64,000 nucleotides of DNA from Gluconacetobacter asukensis. GTDB taxonomy: Bacteria; Pseudomonadota; Alphaproteobacteria; Acetobacterales; Acetobacteraceae. Below the pieces are notes generated by a model, which ran no database searches, was not told the DNA's origin, and worked only from the letters and a program-made list of their open reading frames with translations. The number at the start of each line of letters is the position of its first letter. Position 1 is the stretch's first letter. The stretch covers positions 124,001-188,000 of the forward strand of contig NZ_JABEQE010000004.1 of NCBI RefSeq assembly GCF_014174375.1, in the 5' to 3' direction. Below are positions 57,933 through 64,000 of the stretch, in pieces. A program made the position numbers and the translations under genes.

Positions 57933-58889
57933 TCAGGCGACCGCCTGCGGCGCGGTATTGCCGTTGGAGAGGGATTCGAGCCGTTCGCGCATGAAGGCCA
58001 CGAATTGCTGGACCGGAAGGGAGATGTTGGGCTGCGCCCGGGTGAACAGATGGACCGATGCCTCGGTGCAGAGCCGGTTTTCGATCGGCAGGGCGACCAG
58101 TGTGCCGGCATCGATTTCGGCCCGGACGGCGAAGACCGGCAGGAAGGTGATGCCGCGCCCGGACAGGACGAACCGCTTGAGGATACGGAAGGCGTTCGAT
58201 TCCAGTTCGGGGAAGATGTGCACCCCGTGATTGACCTCGATGCTCTTGAGCAACTTGCGGATGCCGTGGCTGCGGGTCGGCAGGGCCAGCTTGCGGTCCA
58301 GGATGTCCTCGATCGTCATATGGCTGCCGGCACTTTGGGCGTCCTGCGCCGATAGGATGGCATAGAGCGGCTTGTGGGTATGCAGGATCATGTTGATGCC
58401 GTTGAAATCCTCCATGTTGTAGGATAGCCCGATCTCGGACACGCCGTCCGACACGGCTTGGCGGATGTCGTCGGTGCTGCCGACCGTGACGCGGACGCGG
58501 ATGCCGGGATGCCGGTCGGAAAAGGGCAGGACGGCGCGGTCTGTCAGGTCCTCGACGAAGCCGTCGCCGCAATGTACCGAGATCTGGTGGATGCGGTGCC
58601 GTTTCTGGTTCGACAGATAGGCCAGGAGTTTCTTGTTTTCGTCCATCTGCTGGCGGGCATATTCGGCGATGACCATGCCCGTCTCGGTCGGGATGATGCC
58701 GCGTACGGTGCGTTCGAACAGCGGCACGCCATAGCGGATCTCGGCATCCGAAATCTTGCGGCTGATCAGCGAGGCCGGCAGGCCGAGCGATCTGGCGGCG
58801 TCGCGCACGGATCCCAGGCGTGTCACCTCCAGCACGCATTGCAAGAAGCGGGCATCCAGGCAGCGATCGAACGACTGAATGGTGTCCAT
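57933..58889 (-). CDS. LysR-family transcriptional regulator
   Basis: The ATG at 58889, after GGGGGGAAAGGACGG, gives 318 residues. The N-terminal winged helix is FLQCVLEVTRLGSVRDAARSLGLPASLISRKISDAEIRYGVPLFERTVRGIIPTETG. The periplasmic-binding-like effector domain follows (about 95-300). LysR proteins usually activate a neighbouring catabolic operon in response to a pathway intermediate; here the operon is convergent rather than divergent, so its promoter about 10 kb away, or the divergent cupin gene, would be the target. Confidence 0.92.
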   Translation of the reverse strand: MDTIQSFDRCLDARFLQCVLEVTRLGSVRDAARSLGLPASLISRKISDAEIRYGVPLFERTVRGIIPTETGMVIAEYARQQMDENKKLLAYLSNQKRHRIHQISVHCGDGFVEDLTDRAVLPFSDRHPGIRVRVTVGSTDDIRQAVSDGVSEIGLSYNMEDFNGINMILHTHKPLYAILSAQDAQSAGSHMTIEDILDRKLALPTRSHGIRKLLKSIEVNHGVHIFPELESNAFRILKRFVLSGRGITFLPVFAVRAEIDAGTLVALPIENRLCTEASVHLFTRAQPNISLPVQQFVAFMRERLESLSNGNTAPQAVA

Positions 58890-59238
58890 GATCCGTCCTT
58901 TCCCCCCGGATATCCTGTCCTGGAGGTGAATATGGCGACCCGCTTTTCGACGCGGGCCAGCGTGACGATTTCTATTTCGATGACGGATCGGACCAGACTC
59001 TCCTGTTTCTGTCCAGAATTTTCTTGTGCGAAGAGCCCGCCGCCCCGGGCGGATACTGGATGACGGGGCGTCCGGTATTGATGCGCGTCGTGTCGGACGA
59101 TACGCTCGGCCGCGATGGGCGGGTTTCCGACGGGACGGGCGGCAACGTTTTCTTCGCTCGGTGCGCCGCGAAGCACGGGAAGGGCGCGTCGGGTCGTCGT
59201 TGGCGTGCGTTTTCGGGCGGCTTCCAGGAGGGGATGTC
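58890..59238. other. divergent promoter region between lysR and the cupin gene
   Basis: 349 bp without a gene. An imperfect inverted repeat (ATACTGGA at 59053, TCCGGTAT at 59071; 7 of 8 positions pair) could be a LysR-type site. AGGAGGGG lies 5-6 bases before the cupin ATG. Nothing else is recognised. Confidence 0.4.
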
Positions 59239-59802
59239 ATGAGGAACGATGATCGCCCGCGGTCGCGCGCGTGCCGGCAGGCAGTCGGTGCGGTGATGGG
59301 GATTGCCCTTCTCGCCGGGCAGGTGCCCGCCGTCGGATCGGCCCGTGCGGAGCGTGCGCCGCCGCGTCCGACGATGTGGTATTGGCATAACTGGACCGAT
59401 CATGATGGCATCAGCCACATGACGAAATGTCCGGTGCGGGATTTCGATCTGAAGACCATGTCGGCGCCTGCCGGGCCGCAATGGCAGGACCGGTTGAAGA
59501 GCGGCCATGCGCAGGTGATCTTTACCGTGCAGCCGGCGCATTGGAATGGCGTCTGGCATCCGGACCCGACGGTGCAATGGATCATTCCGCTGCGGGGGAC
59601 GTGGTATGTGACCGCCATGGATGGGCACAAGGTGGTGATGGGGCCGGGGGAAGTCTCGCTGGGGGAAGACCAGCTGAGCCGGAAGGACGCGCAGGGGCGT
59701 GTGGGGCACGATGCCGGGAATGTGGGGGATGGGCCGGTGGAGTTGATGGTGATTCAGACGGATGAGGTGCCGACGGTGGATCGGCCTTGCCGGTTCGGGT
59801 GA
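59239..59802 (+). CDS. exported cupin-like protein
   Basis: The ATG at 59239 with AGGAGGGG gives 187 residues. An N-terminal signal (AVGAVMGIALLAGQVPAVGSARAE, preceded by several Arg) leads to a periplasmic domain: MWYWHNWTDHDGISHMTKCPVRDFDL, VIFTVQPAHWNGVWHPDPTVQWIIPLRGTWYVTAMDGHKVVMGPGEVSLGEDQ. Regular strands, the WHPDPTVQWIIPLRG.W.V turn and the GPG-V--GED pattern fit a cupin barrel with His ligands. Substrate is unknown. It is divergent from lysR, so it may belong to the catabolic cluster to its left. Confidence 0.8.
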   Translation: MRNDDRPRSRACRQAVGAVMGIALLAGQVPAVGSARAERAPPRPTMWYWHNWTDHDGISHMTKCPVRDFDLKTMSAPAGPQWQDRLKSGHAQVIFTVQPAHWNGVWHPDPTVQWIIPLRGTWYVTAMDGHKVVMGPGEVSLGEDQLSRKDAQGRVGHDAGNVGDGPVELMVIQTDEVPTVDRPCRFG

Positions 59803-59943
59803 GGGGCGAAGGGGGCGGCTGGGGCCCAAAAAAGAGGAGACGACAGCCGATAACGAGACCATCGTGAGGCGCTTGGCCGCTCTCGCGGTGGCTATGGAAC
59901 CAAGGTCTGCGTCGTCGCTGACGGGTGTGGCCGTGCTCAGGGC

Positions 59944-60582
59944 CTAGTTCGACAGTCTGCGGCTGAAGAGGGCGGCGGCTCCCAGGAACAGAACCGCCGT
60001 GCCGAGATTCCAACCCAGGACCATCGCCGTGGCATCCAGGGGGTGGAACATCGACAATGCGCTTGAGGTGATGGCCGATACGGCGAGGCTCCCCATCAGG
60101 ATGACGGAGGTCGGCCGGAGCGCCGCCGCGTAGCGCAGCATGACCAGCATCACCAGGGACAGGGGCAGGCTCGTCAGGACAAGCGTGGCGAGGCAACTGG
60201 ATGCCGCTTCGACCGTGACCGCTCCCGGGGGTATGGGCACCCATCCATCGAAGCACTGGTAGCCGATGGTCGACAGCCATATGACGAGCGGCGGAGCCGG
60301 CAGCAAGAGCCACCACCGCGACCGGTCCGGCAGACTGACGAAGAATGTGGCGATCGTTGCCAGCACCCCGGTCAGAAGTGCGGAGAGCATATTGATCGCG
60401 AAGCTCGCATCCCGCATGCGTTCGGCGAATTGCGGTCGTAAGCCATGGCCGACTGTCAGCAGAGCCATAAGCGCGGCAGCAAGCAGGAGCCAACCGGTGG
60501 CACGCATCAAAGGCGAACGGAGACGCGTGACCGGACCGGCGTTGGCGGCGAGGGACTGGATGAGATCCGACGTGTCCATCAT
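59944..60582 (-). CDS. nrsF: NrsF-type anti-sigma factor (DUF1109)
   Basis: The 212-residue protein has six membrane helices (about residues 28-46, 63-83, 90-107, 124-149, 160-177 and 186-205) and the DUF1109 features (LIQSLAANAGPV.RL..PL at the N-terminus). In Caulobacter NrsF holds the ECF factor SigF at the membrane and releases it on metal stress. Cysteines are Cys110 and Cys130 only; the later Cys I recall as important in Caulobacter NrsF corresponds here to Pro181 (MFHPLDATAMVLGWN). It starts in an ATGA overlap with sigF and is the last gene of the operon. Confidence 0.88.
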   Translation of the reverse strand: MMDTSDLIQSLAANAGPVTRLRSPLMRATGWLLLAAALMALLTVGHGLRPQFAERMRDASFAINMLSALLTGVLATIATFFVSLPDRSRWWLLLPAPPLVIWLSTIGYQCFDGWVPIPPGAVTVEAASSCLATLVLTSLPLSLVMLVMLRYAAALRPTSVILMGSLAVSAITSSALSMFHPLDATAMVLGWNLGTAVLFLGAAALFSRRLSN

Positions 60583-61229
60583 GAATCCCCCCGATCGGAA
60601 AGCATCGCCCGCAGATTTTTGAGCGCGCGATGGGTGGCCATCTTCAGGGACGCGATCGACAGGCCCGTCTCGGCCGCCGCGTCCTTCAACGACATTTCCT
60701 TGAGCTTGAGGAGATCGACAGCCCTCTGCTGGATCGGCGGCAGAGATCCGATAGCCTCCTCCAGATGATGTTTGTCAAGCATGCTGTCACTGTCCTGAGA
60801 CGGCGAGGCTATCCCCTCATGTTCGTCCCTGAGGGGCGCCTCGCGGAGCGCCTGGCGCCCGCGCCGGCGCAGCCGGTCGACAGCCCGGCGATTGGCGATA
60901 CCCACGAGCCAGGGACCGAACGGACGCGAAGGATCATAAGTGTGTCGGATGGAATGGAGGGTAAGCAAGATGTCCTGCACTGTATCCTCGGCATCCCAAT
61001 GGTCCTTGTGCCAGAGCCTGACCAGCGACCTCAGATAGGGCGTAATCTCATGAAGAAGGCGCAGGTAGGAAGCCGTGTCGCCATCCTGCGCCCGCGCCAT
61101 GAGAATGGTCCAATCGATATCGCGCGTTGCTTCCGCTCCGATGGTCCTGTCTGCGCTGTTCGCGTCCGCGCACGCTCTCTCCTCTCCCGACGACACCAGC
61201 CTCAGCCGCCGCTGCTTGTCATTGCTCAT
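60579..61229 (-). CDS. sigF: ECF sigma factor SigF of the bufferin operon
   Basis: The ATG at 61229 gives 216 residues. Region 2 reads YLRSLVRLWHKDHWDAEDTVQDILLTLHSIRHTYDPSRPFGPWLVGIANRRAVDRLRRR and region 4 LPPIQQRAVDLLKLKEMSLKDAAAETGLSIASLKMATHRALKNLR, an ECF sigma factor. The N-terminal tail before region 2 is about 40 residues. Encoded with NrsF, it corresponds to the Caulobacter SigF that drives bufferin operons under copper, chromate or cadmium stress. The start lies inside the doxX gene (11-bp overlap), so sigma and anti-sigma are made from the same message as the peptide, implying positive feedback held by NrsF. Confidence 0.9.
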   Translation of the reverse strand: MSNDKQRRLRLVSSGEERACADANSADRTIGAEATRDIDWTILMARAQDGDTASYLRLLHEITPYLRSLVRLWHKDHWDAEDTVQDILLTLHSIRHTYDPSRPFGPWLVGIANRRAVDRLRRRGRQALREAPLRDEHEGIASPSQDSDSMLDKHHLEEAIGSLPPIQQRAVDLLKLKEMSLKDAAAETGLSIASLKMATHRALKNLRAMLSDRGDS

Positions 61230-61731
61230 GACGGCGGCCCCCAAGAGGACGAAAGCGTCGATCGACCCAATGATCGATCGACAGGCCGCCTGGGCCAATG
61301 GCGACGATGCCCACCGCGATCGCTGCCCAGTACAGGTGAAAATTGGCCCATCCATCCGGGAACACAAGCTGGATGACGCCAGTCATAATCAGCAGGGCCT
61401 GGGCGGCGAAGCGAGTCCCAAGGCCGAGAAGCAGCAGAACCGGAAGCACGATCTCGGCTGTCGCGGTCAGCAGGGCCAGTTGGTCTGGCGCCGGAAGATT
61501 GCGCTCTCTGCCAAGGATATGCAGCTTGAACTGGTCTTCGAACAGAAAGAGCGTCCCAGGTGAAAGCGACAGGAAACCATCCCACCGGGTGAGCCCGGAG
61601 CGAAGGAAGGGCAATGCGAGGGATACACGCAGGAGCGGAGGCGCGATCTGTCGCGCGGCCACTTCGATCCAGGCGATAGCCTGGCGGACCGCCATGACAG
61701 GCCCGATCGGAGAAGTCGATGCCCCGCTCAT
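61219..61731 (-). CDS. DoxX-family membrane protein of the bufferin operon
   Basis: The ATG at 61731 overlaps the bufC stop (ATGA) and gives 170 residues; a longer frame upstream is the bufC region read in another phase. There are four membrane helices: IAPPLLRVSLALPFLRSGLTRW, LLTATAEIVLPVLLLLGLGTRFAAQALLI, VIQLVFPDGWANFHLYWAAIAVGIVAIGPG and a start helix. RSGLTRW....LFEDQFKLHILG is the DoxX signature. DoxX proteins accompany BufABC/HvfABC operons almost always; redox or export roles are suggested, not known. Confidence 0.88.
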   Translation of the reverse strand: MSGASTSPIGPVMAVRQAIAWIEVAARQIAPPLLRVSLALPFLRSGLTRWDGFLSLSPGTLFLFEDQFKLHILGRERNLPAPDQLALLTATAEIVLPVLLLLGLGTRFAAQALLIMTGVIQLVFPDGWANFHLYWAAIAVGIVAIGPGGLSIDHWVDRRFRPLGGRRHEQ

Positions 61732-62594
61732 GCGTCCCTTCCTGGCCGACGCGATGGCCTGTCGAAGCCGATAATCGCGCGCGCTTCGAACAGGCCCGTC
61801 AGCGCACAGGCCAGATCGAAACACGGACCGACGGACATCCCCCGCTTCATCGCATCGACGATCGGGGAACCCGCCAGCAACGCCTCGATGAATGCCGCGG
61901 CTCCAACCGGCAGGGCACGTATTTCAACCTCCGCGTCCGGCCGCGTGACGAGCGCATCCTCGCTGCCGTCGGCAAGGTTCACCTCGCGCGTCCCGCACGC
62001 GTCGACGTTGATCTGCCAGATGGCGACGATCGGAAAGATCGACCGCACGATCCGGACAGAGGGATGGAGAAGAAGACGCATGGAGGGCAGCTCCGCGGGC
62101 GGGACCCGAGCCAGCGCGGATGGCAGCAACGGTATCGCTTCCGCCGCGTGATAGGCCTCCACCCATGATCGCTCGAGCCGGGCAATATCCCGAAGATAGG
62201 GGAGCGCCGCCGCGGGTTCGAACTGCGCGATAAATTCTGAAAAACCTGCTCCGTAATCGAGCATGATCGGCGAACGCGGCGGTTCTCCGGCGACGTAAAC
62301 GCGGGCCATGGCAGCGAAGAATTCATCACCGACAAGGCGGCATGTCACGGGAAAGGCGGCTTTCAGGGTTTCGATCAGACCGGCCACGACATTGTTGCGA
62401 TAGACGGCAAACCGCCTGGCGCCCGGTCGCCCGTCGGGTCCGGTCAGGCCTGAAGGGACGGCCATGCCGGGATCGAGAATCGCGTTGGCAAATGCGGCCT
62501 GAAGCTGCGCAAGGTCCCGCACGACGGCACCGTCGCCCCGGCTTTTCCGGATGGGTGCGGATTGATCAATCAGCTCGGGCATGGCCGTCATGTC
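61728..62594 (-). CDS. bufC: BufC/HvfC peptide-modification chaperone (DUF2063)
   Basis: The ATG at 62594 ([10 protein letters not shown]) is taken as start, overlapping bufB by 29 bp; ATG 62582 is equally possible. The product of about 288 residues has the DUF2063 domain: [85 protein letters not shown] and [18 protein letters not shown]. In MNIO-dependent RiPP systems this partner presents the precursor peptide to the BufB enzyme. It overlaps doxX by ATGA. Confidence 0.9.
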   Translation of the reverse strand, partial: DMTAMPELIDQSAPIRKSRGDGAVVRDLAQLQAAFANAILDPGMAVPSGLTGPDGRPGARRFAVYRNNVVAGLIETLKAAFPVTCRLVGDEFFAAMARVYVAGEPPRSPIMLDYGAGFSEFIAQFEPAAALPYLRDIARLERSWVEAYHAAEAIPLLPSALARVPPAELPSMRLLLHPSVRIVRSIFPIVAIWQINVDACGTREVNLADGSEDALVTRPDAEVEIRALPVGAAAFIEALLAGSPIVDAMKRGMSVGPCFDLACALTGLFEARAIIGFDRPSRRPGRDA

Positions 62595-63510
62595 CGGTGG
62601 GGTCGTTGCAGGATATGTGCGAAAAACCTTGAGATCGGTGGGATATCCCAACGGATGTCGCCGTCATGGTCCGCTCCGCGCGGTCCGCTTCCGCCTTCAG
62701 CATCGACCAGTCGGGCACATCCATGTCCCATTCGATCAGGGTCGGGACAGGCCCGATGCGTGCGACCGTATAGGCAAACAGATCCCAGACAAGGTCTGCG
62801 ACAGGACGGTCATGGGCATCGATCAGCAGGGGGCGTCCCTCGTCATCGGCATCGGGAGCAGAGCCCGCCAGATGAATTTCCTGCACATGGGCAAGCGGGT
62901 AGGAGTCGATATAGGCGATTGGATCCCATTGCTGGTTGATCGAGGCGACATGGACATTGTTCACGTCCAGCAGCAGGCCGCAGCCCGTGCGTCGCACGAT
63001 TTCCGCGATGAAGCCGGTTTCCGACCAGGTGCTTTCGGCGAACGCCAGATAGGTGGACGGGTTTTCAAGCAGCATCTGCCGCCCCAGGGCGCCCTGCACC
63101 TGATCGACATGGTCTGCGACATGCATGAGCGTCTCGGCCGTATAGGGCAGCGGCAGCAGGTCGTTGAGGAAACCCGCGTCGTGGCTCGACCAGGCAAGGT
63201 GTTCCGAGACGAGAGCCGGAGCGTAGCGGTCGATCAGTTGTTTCAGGCGACCGAGGTGATCGCGGTCCAGCGGCCGCGCCGCACCGATCGACAGGCCGAC
63301 GCCGTGGAGCGACAGGGGATAGCGTTCGCGGATGGCCGCAAGATAGCGATGCGGCGGCCCACCTGCGCCCATATAGTTTTCCGCGTGCACTTCGAAAAAA
63401 CCGACATCGGGGGACGTATCGATAATCGTGCGGTAGTGCTCGGCCTTCAGGCCGACGCCGGCGCGTTTGGGCATTCTGGCGTGCGGGCTTGCGAAGAAGA
63501 ATTCCGGCAC
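62566..63510 (-). CDS. bufB: BufB, multinuclear non-haem iron oxidase (MNIO, DUF692)
   Basis: The 314-residue TIM-barrel enzyme has the metal-ligand motifs of the family: His69 ([10 protein letters not shown]), Glu103-His104 (VSEHLAW), Glu149-Asn150 (LLENPSTYL), Asp182/His187 (LDVNNVHV), Glu211-His213 (EIHLAG), Asp231/His233 (LIDAHDRPV) and Glu260 (LIEWD). Enzymes of this family (MbnB, BufB) use a multi-iron centre and O2 to turn cysteines of a small peptide into heterocycles that bind copper. The tail after residue 280 ([14 protein letters not shown]...) is unlike the family and reads into bufC. It is preceded by bufA with a 60-bp gap. Confidence 0.94.
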   Translation of the reverse strand: MPEFFFASPHARMPKRAGVGLKAEHYRTIIDTSPDVGFFEVHAENYMGAGGPPHRYLAAIRERYPLSLHGVGLSIGAARPLDRDHLGRLKQLIDRYAPALVSEHLAWSSHDAGFLNDLLPLPYTAETLMHVADHVDQVQGALGRQMLLENPSTYLAFAESTWSETGFIAEIVRRTGCGLLLDVNNVHVASINQQWDPIAYIDSYPLAHVQEIHLAGSAPDADDEGRPLLIDAHDRPVADLVWDLFAYTVARIGPVPTLIEWDMDVPDWSMLKAEADRAERTMTATSVGISHRSQGFSHISCNDPTGHDGHARAD

Positions 63511-63542
63511 GGTTCGCGTCTCTCCCGGATTGGAAAGGACGA

Positions 63543-63559
63543 CCGGGCCCGAGGCCCGG
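63543..63559 (-). promoter_or_regulatory. hairpin between bufA and bufB
   Basis: CCGGGCC-CGA-GGCCCGG is a perfect 7-bp stem with a 3-base loop in the 60-bp gap after bufA. There is no T-tract on the reverse strand, so it is more likely an attenuator or a 3' stabiliser making bufA message more abundant than the downstream part. Confidence 0.55.
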
Positions 63560-63570
63560 CCGAGCCGGAG

Positions 63571-63903
63571 TCAGGCCTTGGGCGTGAGGCTGCCTGCTCC
63601 ATTCGGGGTGGAGATGGCCGTGCAGCTGCCCGCAGGTGTGAGCTTGAAGGCATTGCCCTGATAGTCGGTGGTGCTGGTGCCGGCACAGGTCGTTCCGGCA
63701 CCGGCATAGCAGTCGTTCTGACCCTTGAGCGCCACGCCGAAGCAGGGCTGGACCTTGCCGGATTTCACCTTGATGGTGTTCGCGGCCTGGATCTTCTTCT
63801 GCAGGGCCGTGAACTCCTGCGCGCTGGCCGGGGTGACGCTCAGTGCGCCCAATGCGGTCGCGAAGGCACCCATCACCAGGGTGGACATCAAACGATCGGA
63901 CAT
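63571..63903 (-). CDS. bufA: BufA bufferin precursor peptide (DUF2282)
   Basis: Two ATGs six bases apart are possible; 63903 is chosen because GGAG lies 8 bases upstream, while 63909 abuts it. The 110-residue product has a signal peptide (residues 1-29, ending ASAQ), a Lys-rich leader ([20 protein letters not shown]) and a core with four Cys at 54, 65, 73 and 94: [36 protein letters not shown]...GSC. This is the DUF2282/bufferin pattern. In known systems MNIO modification of core Cys gives a copper-binding periplasmic peptide. It is first gene of the operon bufA-bufB-bufC-doxX-sigF-nrsF. Confidence 0.93.
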   Translation of the reverse strand: MSDRLMSTLVMGAFATALGALSVTPASAQEFTALQKKIQAANTIKVKSGKVQPCFGVALKGQNDCYAGAGTTCAGTSTTDYQGNAFKLTPAGSCTAISTPNGAGSLTPKA

Positions 63904-63909
63904 AAACAT

Positions 63910-64000
63910 TCTCCTGGATGTTGGACCAGTGCCCCTCGGCGACCGGCGGATGACGGCCTGACCTGGCGCGTCTGTCTGGAGGTTCGACCGGATAGCCTCC
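63910..64000. promoter_or_regulatory. probable start of the bufferin promoter region
   Basis: The reverse strand upstream of bufA should contain the operon promoter, but only about 90 bp are in the window. I see GTCGAACC near 63986-63979, reminiscent of an ECF -35 element, but no -10 at proper spacing. The promoter may lie outside. Confidence 0.3.

Noticed and set aside
59762-59947. A 61-residue forward frame after the cupin gene
   Set aside because: It overlaps the cupin gene end and the nrsF end, has no ribosome binding site and no similarity.
63910-64000. A candidate SigF promoter with GAACC on the reverse strand
   Set aside because: No -10 element at 15-18 bp; the nearest CGTC is about 25 bp away and the window ends here.

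Overview
This window is chromosomal DNA from a high-GC alphaproteobacterium, most likely an acetic acid bacterium (Acetobacteraceae, Gluconacetobacter/Komagataeibacter type). The grounds are the very high GC of third codon positions, an L-sorbosone-dehydrogenase-like secreted lipoprotein, a respiratory (PoxB-type) pyruvate dehydrogenase, and A/T-rich hairpin elements between convergent genes. The genus is an inference from gene content; there is no rRNA in the window. The only RNA gene is a tRNA-Ser(GGA).

Layout: 0-2 kb, a Tat-dependent FAD oxidoreductase (spermidine-dehydrogenase-like) with a truncated Tat partner. 2-8.5 kb, poxB, a MAPEG protein and a stress-type group (KGG-repeat protein, DUF4142, isochorismatase-like hydrolase, DUF892/YciF). 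8.8-11 kb, tRNA-Ser and lepA. 11-18.7 kb, a complete heavy-metal RND efflux operon (outer membrane factor, adaptor, pump) with its own response regulator and kinase. 18.7-21 kb, a degenerate S24-type regulator, a DUF2335 membrane protein and an HpxZ-like protein. 21-24 kb, cysG-mobB diverging from mobA. 24-36.5 kb, sorbosone dehydrogenase, an Nramp-like transporter, wrbA, a Tat phospholipase C, a large lipoprotein, a PAS-GGDEF-EAL protein and a siderophore-type TonB receptor. 36.6-44.3 kb, putA diverging from a GntR regulator, cytochrome b561, xylB and a DsbA-like protein. 44.6-48.6 kb, a phage-derived module (CI-like repressor, shared operator region, Cro-like protein, small HTH/zinc protein, primase-helicase). 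48.7-58.9 kb, a ten-kilobase catabolic operon (deacylase, NIPSNAP, TonB receptor, three-subunit molybdenum hydroxylase, beta-hydroxyacid dehydrogenase, CoxG membrane anchor) with a convergent LysR gene. 59.2-64 kb, a cupin gene and, on the other strand, a bufferin-type RiPP operon: bufA, bufB, bufC, doxX, sigF, nrsF.

Themes: metal handling recurs (RND efflux, bufferin peptide, Nramp-like carrier, TonB/iron uptake), as does periplasmic or membrane-linked oxidation feeding the respiratory chain (PoxB, sorbosone dehydrogenase, PutA, cytochrome b561, molybdenum hydroxylase with CoxG). Molybdenum cofactor genes (mobA, mobB) lie 30 kb from the molybdoenzyme. The intergenic DNA carries two clear dispersed repeat families. 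One is a long palindrome that starts directly after stop codons (four loci, one of them a tandem pair). The other is a three-hairpin A/T-rich element lying exactly between convergent genes (three copies). The strongest candidate for an unusual system is the bufferin operon at the right edge; the second is the TonB/molybdenum-hydroxylase operon, whose substrate I cannot name.
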